From Pomphorhynchus laevis (lineage: Eukaryota; Acanthocephala; Palaeacanthocephala; Echinorhynchida; Pomphorhynchidae), in the NCBI GenBank assembly GCA_012934845.2, contig WNNJ02001416.1, forward strand, positions 1 to 64,000: DNA of 64,000 nt, in the 5' to 3' direction. The position numbers and the translations under genes were made by a program. How positions within the stretch are numbered: position 1 is the stretch's first letter; every line of letters starts with the position of its first letter. Of the stretch, positions 33,167 through 44,089 are shown piece by piece. The notes beneath the pieces are model-generated. The model worked only from the letters and a program-made list of their open reading frames with translations, was not told the DNA's origin and did not search any database.

Positions 33167-34603
33167 TATAATAGAGATGAAATAGGCTAATAGCGTACTT
33201 GATTTATAAATTAAATTTCGTTTATTTATGAATTTAAAAATTATTTTAAAATTAATATCTAATCTATTAATTAATCATCTATTGCAAATTTTCAAGTAAC
33301 TGTATCGTCAAGTTCTTGACAGTTTTGTCGGACTATTTAAAATGTCTGACTTTTGGAATAATTTCCCTGTAATTTAAAGGTAATGTAATATTTTACTAGC
33401 CCCATATATATTAAAAGTATTGGATATAATACATGTGATGTTTGTACCAAAAATATTATACGGCGACAAAGGTTACACTGTCCATCAGTTTGATCCGGCA
33501 CACTTTTGAACGAAAACATAAACCGTTTAGTCGAGAATTACTCGAAATTATTAAAAATATTTGATGTTGGTCCATATTTATTTCATTAAGTTAAAAAATC
33601 ATACCTGATCCATCTTTATTTGAAATTTTGGAGCAAGATAAATATATACTAATTTATTTTTACATTTCGCCAACTCCTGCATGAATCACCAGAAACAAAA
33701 TGTTTTGTTTCTGATGATGCTAACAGATGCTTACGAAATATAAAATTAGCGTATATTAATCCTGCACCGAAATTTCAAGCTGAAATTTATATTTAAAAAA
33801 TTTATATTTAAATTTATTTTTTAAATTACACTTTCACTATTATCCATAGATTTAATTTGTAATGCTAAATTAAAAATCAATACGAAGTAGATAAAATAGT
33901 TTGATGCAATTGAACGTTGATTTAATTTAGCATAAATAATTTTGTAAAGTAGAAACTTTGTAATTATTATTTTTTTAAACTATATCCCAATATGAATATA
34001 AATTATAAATATCCCAATTGAATAAAAATTATAAATTTCCACCAAAATAATCGAAGTGACCATTTTCAAATAATATTTATTTTTAATGGATTGATTCGTT
34101 TCATAAACATGAAAGCATTTTCATTCAATCAAATGCTTATTCACTCGAAACGAATAAATTACAGTATGGACAATACGAAGTTAATTAATATACGTTTGTC
34201 CTATTTTAAAAATCAATTAATAATTACGCATCTGTTTACTTACATCTTGTCGGTTTATTGTATTACTACGAGTAATATCAACAATCAGTGCACATAATAT
34301 TAAGGCCACACATATCATTTTCATAGTGAGGCTCGTCAGTTGATGCTATTGCTATTAAAGAATAAAATTGAAACAAAAATGCTGATATTTTATCGTAATC
34401 AAATTTAATCATGTAATTATTTGAATTAGTAATTCAACTATTAATTAATATTTTTAATTCTTTTAATCTTTTAAATATGTAATCCTAAAATGCTCTAATT
34501 ATAAAATTAATTTGGAATAAAATTTGAACAAAATTATAGATTTTTATACTCATTCAAATTATATATTTGATTATATAAACGTCTTGACTACATAATACAA
34601 AAA
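33167..34603. repeat. Segmental duplication, copy 2 (other copy 1118-3345)
   Basis: 33167-33810 matches 1118-1760 and 34020-34603 matches the 2005-2690 and 2695-3345 units. Only one unit of the tandem is present here. A - strand frame at 33337-33519 with a CNLC motif is preserved in both copies, which is the best hint of a further exon of the secreted-peptide gene. Confidence 0.75.
34244..34324 (-). CDS. First exon of a small secreted peptide gene (family member c)
   Basis: ATG at 34324, then a signal peptide nearly identical to member b and the closing NTINRQD before GTAAGT (34243-34238). With its surrounding segment it is a third locus of the family, 31 kb from members a and b. The + strand frame at 34091-34297 is its antisense shadow. 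Confidence 0.5.
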
Positions 34604-34604
34604 A

Positions 34605-37170
34605 ATCACATCAACTAATTATCGCTAATTACACAGTTACAGTTTCGAACACAAAACTAGTTCATGATACTGACTTTGGTTTAATTTAAATCAGCAGTTA
34701 TCGCTTGAATAACAAAATAGTTGATTATAATTTGATTATAAGATTCAAATTTGCATAAAAATATATAATTGACTACATAATACATCATTGACTATATAAT
34801 TTTAATATTTTTAATTATTTAATTATTACAGTTTCGAACACAAAACTAGTTCATAAAATATATCATTAATAATGTCATCAATAATGTCTCCTTTAAATGA
34901 CAATATTAGTTATTTTTAATTATTACAGAACTCTTTAAATTAAATATTCACACTCAATATTAACTCATCGAGAGTTAATTATTTAGTGATAAAATAGTAA
35001 ATAATAACTTAAAGCGAAATATCACTTAATTATCGCTAATTACCATTTGCAATAATTTCAAATACACCTTAGTTTACACAGTTACAGTTTCGATGACAAA
35101 ACTAGTTTATAAAATATATCATTAATTATATAATATAGAATTATTTGGATAATATAAAAGCCAAAGTTTGTTGTTTTAAAAAATATTGTATATTAAATTA
35201 ATATTAATAATATTTTAAAAATATTTGTATAGTTAATTTGCTTTAAAAGTAAATAAATTTTATTGTATTTTTACTTCGATCCTTTTTATATAACAAAATA
35301 AAAATTCATAATTAAAAGAGATAAAGTAAGCTAATTCTTTCGTATTGAATGACATTATTCTATTGCATATTTTTAATGCAGTAATAAATAGGCGCAATTT
35401 AATACAATTTTTATATAATTTATTTATTAATAATATATTTACCTGCAAATAAGTCCTTAAATTAGTTAGCCTTAAACTTTTTTTATTTTTTTAAGTACTT
35501 AATGAATCATATGTCTTTCTAGAAGAACAGATGGGTGTTATCTATATACTTGCACGAATCGAATATGGCACGTATAATGCTAATGCGATGTTGGACCTAG
35601 AGTATTCGAAATAAAGAGTATTCGATCTCAATGTGATTGAACTAATAATGAAAACTGAATTTTGTTTTTTAGTTATTTCGACCACAATTTGATTAAAAAA
35701 ATTAATTTTTTTAATTATTTTTATAAAACAATATATCAGTATTGACTAAATTAACTAATCGAATATTATATCAAGTACTTATCTAACTTTTATTCATGCC
35801 ACAGCTAAAGATGTACATTATCACTTTGTCACATATTAAATGTTTAATTAACAAACGTTTTTATGGCTGACAGCAAAACTTAGTTTGTTAAACATTAAAT
35901 ACTCATATGTAAAATACTTGGTAAATGTAAAGCAAATCAAATTATCGTATTTTAAAGTAGATTATCAAGTCATTAACGTCTAGCAGATATTAAAAGTCTA
36001 AGTAATATTTTAATAAATAATAGTAAACTACATTTACATATTGTCATTTTACATGTTGTCAGCATAAAGTTGCAATCATAAAGTTAATTGACATTTCGCT
36101 TCCACCATGTAAAACAGGGGTTAAATTAATTTTCTCATTTTGAGTAAAAATTTAGTTTCAATAAATTTAGTTTAAAAAGTTTTATATTTTCTGCAAGTAA
36201 ACACATGTCGCGCCCTGCTAAAAATTTAGCAGACAACAATTATGTATATTTGAACATATATTAAAATATATGTTTATATATTAAAATGTTTTATTTTTAC
36301 ATAAAATACATGTAAATATACATGCATTATTAAAAAATAATGTAATATATTGTAATATGTAATTATTACATTATTGTAATTATTACATTAAAATATTTGT
36401 GTATAAAACGTTTAATCTAATTTATAATAAGATAACTGGTACATCAAAAGATACAGTTTATATCTGAGAGGAAGCTCCAAATCAAAGCAGTAATACTCTT
36501 TTAATAGTATTTAATAGCAATACTCTTTCACTGACGGCTAACTGAAAGTTAGCAGTCAGTGAAATTTTTAACAGAAATTAGAGTTCTTTATAACTTTATA
36601 TATATTTTTAACCTTCAAAGTATATTTCTCTAATGTATTTAAACGAACGGTTTTGTAGCAAATTTTCAATGTTTAATTTCATAGAATATAATTTCTTATT
36701 ATAAATACGATTCATTTATTTTTTTATTTCGATAGTCATATGTTTTTCTTATTTTCTATCTTTCAATCAAAACATTTTCTGTAAATGATTATAATTCTTT
36801 TGGTTATCTAAAAACTTCTTTCAATTACATAAAATATATTTAGTTATTTCGATTTTAGTTGATGATAGACATTACATATTAACTTTTGATCTAAGTAGTA
36901 TTTTATTTCTTAGATAACAAGCATATTTTGTTTAAGAGATACTAACATTTTAGTTAACTGTATAATCTTTTGATACTTTCATGAACAGCCTTTAGTCAAC
37001 GTTACCTTAGTAACAAAATTAGTTTTCGCAATTTAAGCTACGAACATATTACTGGCATGTGCAAGTAAATACGACATGTTTACGATGTACTTATCAGTTA
37101 TGCGTTCGACATATACATTTAATATATTCAATATTAATCAATATTGATGAATCGATATTTGATTTCTGTA
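34605..37170. other. AT-rich DNA with scattered short repeats
   Basis: No gene recognised. A phrase (CAGTTACAGTTTCGANNACAAAACTAGTT) occurs three times at about 34630, 34825 and 35080, so some small repeat family is present. 36230-36410 is near-pure AT. Confidence 0.5.
36526..36564. repeat. Imperfect hairpin TTTCACTGAC / GTCAGTGAAA
   Basis: Ten-pair outer stem, two mismatched bases, then CTAACT / AGTTAG around a GAA loop. No gene is adjacent; role unknown. Confidence 0.7.
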
Positions 37171-37179
37171 AATCAGATC

Positions 37180-38845
37180 AGATGACCGAATTAATAATTA
37201 CAAATAAAAATTTACAATAAACATATTTCAAGTCATTGTTCTCAGTGCGATAATTGTAAGTTAAGGGTTTAGCGGTTTTTACTCCTATTGTGGGCAGCGT
37301 CGTGTCACCCTGCGGCCGCAAATCGCGAAGGTTGACTGAAGCTGATCCGTTGCAGTCGCTGTCACTCCTCCGCAGGCTTTTATAGTGCTTGTTGGGGTGA
37401 TGAAATGTGAAGCTCCGTCGCCTCAACTTTGATTTGCTGATTCGCTCCAAAACTGTTTTCACTAGCGCTCTTGTCGCCCAACAAAGAAGGAGCCGCGCTC
37501 ACTGTTATGTGAAGGGCATGTAAAGGATCCTGACTACAAGCTCCTCTGATCGTGCTGCTGCTAATAATCCATGGCATAATTCCTTCCTGTGAATGACAAT
37601 TGAAACGCCTTTGAGGAGAGCAAAGGCCACTAATGCCTCATTTCCGGCAAACACGCACGGTTTACGAAGTTGTCCGATCGATTTGTCAAAGTTCGCGAAG
37701 CAATGTGCCAACTCCGTCTTGTTGGCCTCAACGTAGCCGCAAACGTTCGCACGATACTCGGAGTAGTTATCAAAATTACCCGTTATCTGGTCAGAGGGGG
37801 CGTAAAATAGGCATTACCATCGCTGGGAACCTCGCGGACAACAATCCCGTAATCATTGAGCTGGTTATGAAATGCAGCGGAAAACCCGTCAGCTGCTGAG
37901 CAGCCCAGCTTCCGCGTGTCCGTTTTAGAATTACCGTAAGTGTCGTGTTGTTCTAATAAGTTTTTGTCTGCATCGAACTTATATATAGAAGTTTCCTCTC
38001 TTGCCGATTCATCACATATGTTTATAATTGATTCGATGTCAGATGCATGTTCTTGTGACATTTCACAATCGAGGACATCAGATTGCGCCTTTGCACACAC
38101 CTTTCTGACATTTTCCGTCTCGAGTGCGGCGCGAGACTGCTCCTCACCAGCCGGATCAAGCACATGAAAGGGGTTCATTTTCCGTGTAGGATTCTCCATT
38201 ATGGGGTTAGCTATCTCGTAACATGGTCGATTCAATAGACCAATGCTAGATAATATAGCTTTTGAATTTCTTCTCATGAGTGATATTGATATTCGTTGAA
38301 AGAGCCGTGAAGATGCTATGCTGTATGGTAGAGATGATCAAATTGCTAATGATCGGGCGATTCGTCTAATGATTTTATCCCCTTCCATATTCCAGCCACC
38401 GTAACAATCCAAGACTGCAGGTATGAAGTTATATCCCGCCTTAATCATTTTGACACGGTACTTCCTATCTTTGACTGATAATGTGTACTGCGCAGCAGCG
38501 TAACCGAGTACATAAGCTGACTGGCGTAGAAAGGATTTCTGTAGTGGATGTGTCACCGCGAAATCTATAGCATCTACAGGATCCCCGGAGATCAGTATAT
38601 CGGCTGGCCGTTCTTGTAAATTTTGGACAAGGTTGCGAACCTCGCAACCCACATGCATCTCTGCTGATTGTGCCGCCTGGAGAACGACGTCACGAATTCC
38701 ATTATGACGCATTCCTGGAAAACCACCGTAGTTGCAAGTTAATGCATGGAAGCCCTCAGCATCTGCAGTCCGAAAACATCGACTACAACGATAGTCACTT
38801 GGAGCGATTTGCAGGCCTAACCACGTTCTTATAAGAATAAGCACA
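37180..38845 (-). mobile_element. 5'-truncated LINE: restriction-like endonuclease plus OTU-like domain
   Basis: Sense strand is -. From 38835: TWLGLQIAPSDYRCSRC with a C-x2-C-x9-H-x3-C knuckle, RHNGIRDVV, then RPADILISGDPVDAIDFAV and KDRKYRVKM, i.e. the zinc-binding and PD-(D/E)xK-like nuclease typical of R2-type LINE C termini. After one in-frame TGA (38338) the same frame continues (SLPYSIASSRLFQRISIS, RRNSKAILSSIG) through an acidic linker to YGIVVREVPSDGNAYF, an OTU protease signature (DGN-C-) in which the catalytic Cys is replaced by Ala. OTU-like text goes on in shifted frames (FAGNEALVAFALLKGVSIVI, about 37600). No RT is present, so only the 3' part was inserted or has survived. GC is much higher than nearby DNA. 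Confidence 0.7.
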
Positions 38846-38879
38846 TTCTTAATAAATAATTATATTTATTATAGTTATT

Positions 38880-39250
38880 ATATAACTATAATAAATACTA
38901 AACCCATAATCTTCTTTTTTTATTGATTATATAGTTCAACTGAAACAAAGAAAACAATTTCTTTTTATTTAAAAAAAGGAAATTATTTTTTCAAATAAAG
39001 GGAAATTATTTTCTTCTTTATTCCAGTTAAATTATATAATCATTAATTATCTAAAAATATACAGTTTAAAATGTCGATTGCTGATACATATTGCTGTACA
39101 AATGTTCACCGAGACACTTGTCCTCTGAGATTTGAATTTTTAAACTTTGAGAATTATTAACATTTCTATTTAGACACATTTTAAATTAAATATTTAAAAT
39201 CACCTAATATTGCACTCATTTTGAATGCAATATTAGGATCAATCATTTAA
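38880..39250. other. AT-rich spacer
   Basis: Contains AT inverted repeats (TAATTATATTTATTATAGTT and its complement, about 38860-38895; AAAGAAAAC..TTTTCTT type at 38945-39020). No gene. Confidence 0.5.
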
Positions 39251-39254
39251 ATTA

Positions 39255-39660
39255 CTCAAATCAGATAACCGAGTCTACTTATTTTATATTATTTATAAAT
39301 TACAAATAAAGATAAATAATCATAAATAATAAATAATTAAATCAGATTTTATACAATTGATATTTATCTAACGATAAAATTTTTATGAATTGACTAACAC
39401 ATTATATACGATGTATCATAATATGGCTTAGAGGCCAACATCTTTATTTAAAGTATTATATTTAAAATTCTATGTTATCAAGTTTCGGCAACTATTCATC
39501 AAACCAGCATAGCAGCATGGCCAAAAATAATAACGTATTGTCTCTGATGAAATTTGATTATTTAGTATCTTATTCTAATACAAAGCATATTGTTTATTAT
39601 CCAAATAATTTTTCGCATAATAGTTTAAATAAATTTTTAATAATATTTTGTTGATTTGTA
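39255..39660 (-). repeat. 3' end of Penelope-like element with foldback, copy 5
   Basis: In + orientation: leader ATCAGATAACCGAGTCTACT, TTATGAATTGACTAA, GATGTATCA, TCTATGTTATCAAGTTTCGG, CAGCATAGCAGCATGGCCAA, CTCTGATGAAATTTGATT, TTTAGTATCTTATTCTAATA. It is antisense to the parent element. The + strand frame 39472-39654 is within it and not a gene. A second, shorter leader piece is at 39825-39940. Confidence 0.6.
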
Positions 39661-40134
39661 TATTGTAAACTTAATAGAAAAAAAATAATTTAAACTTGCT
39701 TGAAAATTAAAAGAAAAGTATTGTCGTGTCGAGCATACATAGTTTTAGTATTTCTTACAGAGGTTATATTAACTGGAAAACAAAGTCCATACGTCAATAA
39801 TAACTTGTCAGTCGAACATATCAGATCAGATAACTGAGTTTAAGTATTTTATATTACATATAAATTAAAAATAAAGATATATAAATATAGATAAATTAAA
39901 AATTTACCTAAAAACTTATTGTTGGCGCAAATACTACATTTGATTGCGATAAAATATAATTATATTATATTTACAATATAATATAATACGATTTACAATA
40001 TTCTTATTAGAATATATCTATTCCACGCCAATTTTAATGGGTCAAAAATGACGCTAATAGAAGCTTAACATTTCATCACGTACTTAATCACTATTTATAG
40101 AATCAGGTAAGATAACTTCTCGATATCCTTATTC

Positions 40135-40990
40135 CCTGTGAAGCCTTATTCAATTCTTCACACTTTTCGCTTCCACTTAACTATATTTCTCTCGATGATC
40201 TCTGCATTCTGTTTGATTATGAACTTGCGACTCTTCATAATTACCTTCTGCCTATTCGAACCCGACGTTTTCAGAGCTTTGGGCCATGCTCCCTGGTTCG
40301 ATTTCCATGGTAGACTTTCCAAACGTCGACTCTGTCACTCTTTTCGTGTGTTATATCGTTTTCTTAAACGTTCTCCAAACTCACTCACTCCAAATCTCCG
40401 TGCTTCTATCTTTCTATACGCCGTTCCCATCTTATTCTTATGCGTACTAACCGGAATCTCTTATGGCGAAATTAACTCGAGTCCTCTTCCAACTCTAAAT
40501 CTCATTGGAAACTCTTAAACTATATTCTTTAAGATCATTTACCCCTTGTAACATAAATCCCAATGAATGTACTTATATTCAATCTAGGCTATCTAATTTA
40601 CTTTCTCTTCTACCCATATGCCACTTGTATCGTCTCTTCTCTTTAAATATATCCCTCTCATAACTATTCCACCTTCTTCCCGTTTCGTCTATTGAAGTTT
40701 CTTCGGTTTTTCTGTCATTACCTAATAAAACCTCTCTTTCTGGCCCAATTCCCACCCACTTGCTTAAAAAATCTGCTCATCTATCTTACCCTTCCTAACC
40801 ACTATGTTAAGCTTGTATATCCGCAGCTGCACATTTCTTTCCTACTGGAATTGCGCTACTGTTCGTCCTCTCATCAAAAGCTATCTCTCGGTTCCTCACT
40901 ACCACCGTCGTGCCGTTTTATCTCACTTCACCTAACCCTCTCTAAACTCCTTGAGCGTCTTGTTTGAAGCAAGTTAATGCATATCTATTT
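40135..40990 (+). mobile_element. CR1/Jockey-like LINE fragment (linker and early RT)
   Basis: Plus strand: LSLDDLCILFDYELATLHNY, LLPIRTRRFQ (linker between endonuclease and RT; compare DDLxxLFNxxLxxxLDxxAPxRT), followed from about 40690 by PIPTHLLK / TCLLKNLLIYLTLPNHYV, KLVYPQLHISFLLELRY and LTLSKLLERLV (RT start; compare DPIPTxLLK ... NxSLxxGxFP ... ISxLSKLLERLV). Frame changes several times; dead. Strongly pyrimidine-rich on this strand, which explains the many long but meaningless frames. Confidence 0.65.
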
Positions 40991-41002
40991 TCCTCCAACT
41001 TA

Positions 41003-41288
41003 TTTTCGCTGTTTTCGCTTCCACTTAACTATCTTTCTCTCGATGATCTCTGCATTCTGTTTGATTCTGAACTTACGTCGATCCTCAATAACCTATTGCC
41101 TATTCGCCTCCTACATCTTCAGGGCTTGCCCCATACTCCCTGGTTCGATTCCGATTGAGTCTTTCTAAACGTAGACTCCATCAATATTTTCGTGTGATTA
41201 ATCTCTTTCATAAACGCTCTCCAAACTCACTCCAGATATCCTTGCTTCCTATCTTTTACTCCGCCGTTTCCATCTCATTCTTATGCGT
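41003..41288 (+). mobile_element. Second copy of the CR1/Jockey-like linker
   Basis: Repeats 40161-40450 at roughly 85 percent: NYLSLDDLCILFDSELTSIL, NNLLPIRLLHLQGLPHTPWF, DSD. It is placed directly after the RT start of the first copy, so two insertions or an internal duplication are joined here. It ends where a Penelope-like 3' leader begins. Confidence 0.65.
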
Positions 41289-41289
41289 A

Positions 41290-41480
41290 ACTGTGTCTAT
41301 CAGATAACTGTTTACATATTTCATACTAAAAAATAAAACGATAATTATAAATAATAAGTAAAATTTATAATTAAAATTTCTAATAAAAACAATTTTATGA
41401 ATCGACGAATAAATAACATACGATGTATCAGAATAAGGATTAGAGGTCATCAGGAGGGACTGCTATGTTATTTGAAATCG
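41290..41480 (-). repeat. 3' end of Penelope-like element with foldback, copy 6 (partial)
   Basis: In + orientation it has the leader (TATCAGATAACTG), TTTTATGAATCGACGAATAA, GATGTATCAGAATAAGGATT, GAGGTCATCAGGAGG, ACTGCTATGTTAT and then stops, so half of the fold is missing. Confidence 0.6.
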
Positions 41481-41489
41481 GCCTATATT

Positions 41490-42300
41490 ATAAAAATAAA
41501 AGAAATTAAAGATTATTATTTAATAGAAATTAAAGATTAAAAATTATTAGTTTCGATTACGGAAATCAAGAAAATTATAGAATTTATATTACTCCTTGTA
41601 ATATATATTACTATGAATAATATAGTAATCCCACTTCGCTAGGAGGTAATATTTATAACCGCGAAGCGATTTTATCACTAAGAGATTTAGCCCCGACAGA
41701 AAATTCTGAAACACTAATTCAGAATACTCCTGATTACGAGTCTTCAGAGTATCCTCTAGACGATAACCGTGAATCAATTGTGTCGTTCAGAGATCCTGCT
41801 CCAACTGGAAATTCTAATACAGTAAGACAAAATCATTCAGATCGCGAACCTTCATAATATAATATTGAGGAAAACAAGCAGAGAGCTAGGCCAAAACCTG
41901 CATTTGACAAGGCTAATATTAGAGGTTGGTCTTTCCTATTAAGGATTCAGAAGTCTATGCGAACAATCCATTAAGAAGATCTAAACGTCAACGACGCCCA
42001 TCCCAGTATCACAAGGACTATTCTTAGCGGAGGAGAATGTTATGAAACTTGGCTTTATTATCGTGTTTGTATTGGTACTACTCATTTATGTTGTGTTCTA
42101 GATTGAGCCTATAAAAACTACTTTAGTCTACATTCGACAATTATTTCAATAATAGTAAATGTAAATAACGATCGAATTTATTATATATTTTGAATATTTT
42201 ATTTATTTATTAGATTGCTTTCTTAATTCACAAATTAATATTCAGGTAAATACAAATATCAATAGTTCAACAATTGATCAACATTATTTAGTATTAATTA
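41490..42300. other. Moderately AT-rich DNA, nothing identified
   Basis: No family recognised. 41690-42060 is richer in GC, with short open stretches on both strands, and may be the remains of another element. Confidence 0.4.
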
Positions 42301-42309
42301 AATATTATT

Positions 42310-42640
42310 TGTTCTTTATTTTTAACTTAGTTCAAAATATGTATCTATTAAATTATTAAAATTATTTAGAAGAAAGTCAATATCATTACATATTATAGTA
42401 GTTTTTAAAATCATAACCGATCACAATTCAGATCAGATAACTGATTCTACGTATTTTACACTATAAATCAAGAATAATAAAATATTATTTATAAATAGTA
42501 ATATTTATAAATAGTAAATAATTATATGAGATTTACATAATTGATATTCATAAAGAGTTAAAATTTAAAATTGAATTTTTTAAAAATTTAAATATTTTTT
42601 TAAATTTTAAAGAGTCGTAATTCCTAAACTGTCGAAGTTG
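42310..42640 (-). mobile_element. Penelope-like RT end plus 3' leader, fragment
   Basis: The - strand of 42330-42420 reads TTIICNDIDFLLNNFNNLID, TYFELS, the same RT C-terminal text found at 29600-29680. At 42430 the + strand shows the common leader AGATCAGATAACTGATTCTA. The foldback part is not recognisable. Confidence 0.55.
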
Positions 42641-42719
42641 ATAGCAAAAACTTATGTAAAAGGATTCGAATGACGTTTTTGTAAAAACACAGATGAATTA
42701 ATTCATAAAACAACAGTGT

Positions 42720-43095
42720 GGCCGGCCTTAGCTTTAGAGATAAGGTTAAAAATTAGGTCATCCGGAATAGACTGGGACTAAAGTCGCTTCTTTTGAACAT
42801 CGAAGAAAGTCAGTTAAGGTGGCTAGGACACGTTCTGTGGATGTCTAAGAATCGCCTTCCTCAGAGGGGTTTCTAGACCGGACTCTCTGGAAAGAGACCT
42901 CGATTCCGTTGGAGAGATCAAATCTAAAAACTGGCTGAAGAACGCCTTGGTCTATATGAAAGAGTACTCTGGTCTGTCGCCCAGGATTGCGATGTCTGGA
43001 GTAGTTTGTTTCTTACACTGCCTCCACGACCCGACACCCTACCAGTTGTTGACAAGAAAACTCTGGTATTATTTTTATTTCATTTTGTCAATAAG
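42720..43095 (+). mobile_element. LINE 3' end (C-terminal RT tail)
   Basis: Plus strand: RNRLGLKSLLLNIEESQLRW, LGHVLWMSKNRLPQRGF, then KRPRFRWRDQI, KLAEERLGLYERVLWSVAQD, CDVWSSLFLTLPPRPDTLPV. This is the well-known end of several non-LTR RTs (QLRWxGHVxRMxxxRLP ... GRPRxRWxDxI ... DRxxWR). At least two stops interrupt. Same family as the tail at 24990-25275. Confidence 0.75.
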
Positions 43096-43099
43096 TTGT

Positions 43100-43305
43100 T
43101 GATGTTTTCGTAAAAACATATGTATTAGTTCATCAAACAACGAGATTAGATTGTGGCATTCTTAATTTATAAAGTAAAATTCGTGTAAATATAAATATCA
43201 AGAGTTCAACAATTATTTATTATTTATTATATTTATTATTGATTTTGACAACACGTCGATCATAGCTTGAATTTGCACATTATATATTAAAGAAAGTAAT
43301 GAACA
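43100..43305. other. AT-rich spacer after the LINE tail
   Basis: Nothing recognised. Confidence 0.4.
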
Positions 43306-43309
43306 ATAC

Positions 43310-43640
43310 TTGAATGTATTTCAAATTTATTTTAAAATTTTCAAATTTCAAATATTTTCATCAAAAAATTAAATTTTGATTAAATTTGAAATTAGAAATG
43401 ATTTCAATTAAATTTGCAAAATGTAATAAAAGTCTTTCATTAAATTTAATTTTCAAATTGAAATTTGAAAATTTTTAAATAAAATTTGAAATTTAAATTT
43501 AATGAGACTTTTGTAATTACAATTTTCAAATTTAATTGAAATCATTTCTAATTTCAAATTAAATCAAAGTGTTATTTTTTGATGAAAATATTAGAAATTG
43601 AAATTTAAAAATTTTAAAATAAAATTTGAAATACATTCAA
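43310..43640. repeat. Giant imperfect palindrome (two ~140 bp arms)
   Basis: Left arm 43310-43449 (TTGAATGTATTTCAAATTTA ... GTCTTTCATTAAATTTAA) and right arm about 43494-43640 (its reverse complement, ending AAATTTGAAATACATTCAA) enclose about 45 bases. Pairing is roughly 85-90 percent. The arm contains the same piece that recurs at 25697, 26614 and 43805, so one copy of that repeat was inverted and duplicated here. Both arms lack coding potential. Confidence 0.8.
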
Positions 43641-43980
43641 AATGTAATATTATTCAAAAATGTAATAACACAATTCTTTTTTTTTATTAAATTTCAAATT
43701 CTATTTTAAAATTTTCAAATTTCAATTTTAAAATTAAATTTAAATTTGTGTTGTAATTAAAATTACAACACAAATAAAAAATAAATAAATATTTCTTTAG
43801 ATCATAAGTGATTTCAATTAAATTTACAAAATGCAAGACGAGTCTTTCATTAAATCTAATTGCCAATATATTAAATGAATCATTCAATCTAATTAAAAAA
43901 TAATTCAATTAAATGAAATTTGAAAACCAAGCGGACGAGTGATCGTCTGCCAACATTAAAAAACGTAAACGAGACAGGTA

Positions 43981-44042
43981 GGTATTGGATCAGTAGCTGA
44001 TGAGGTCCACCAATGCTGAAGTGTAGCGTACTACTGTTGGAT
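43981..44042 (+). ncRNA. Hammerhead-like motif with tiny helix III, copy 2
   Basis: CAGTAG (43991-43996), CTGATGA (43997-44003), stem-II region GGTCCACCAATGCT, GAA (44018-44020), helix III GTG-TAG-CGT, A at 44030 (GTA triplet), then CTACTG (44031-44036). CAGTAG and CTACTG are perfect complements, giving a six-pair helix I exactly at the positions a type I hammerhead needs. Copy 1 (26741) shares about 85 percent of the bases. Deviations from consensus are a weak stem II (G-T closing pair) and G-T instead of A-T at the base of helix III. The surrounding repeat (43800-44070) has no coding sequence. Confidence 0.5.
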
Positions 44043-44089
44043 TATAGATAGGAATAAATCAATGCTTAGAATAAAAATATTCATCAAAA

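Noticed and set aside
37633-38167. Open + strand frames opposite the endonuclease-OTU LINE
   Set aside because: Shadows of the - strand coding sequence, which has recognisable motifs.
40138-40518. 126-codon + strand frame, and similar ones at 40692-41168, 46246-46581 and 49140-49547
   Set aside because: Pyrimidine-rich LINE sequence gives long frames by chance; the LINE motifs lie in other frames.
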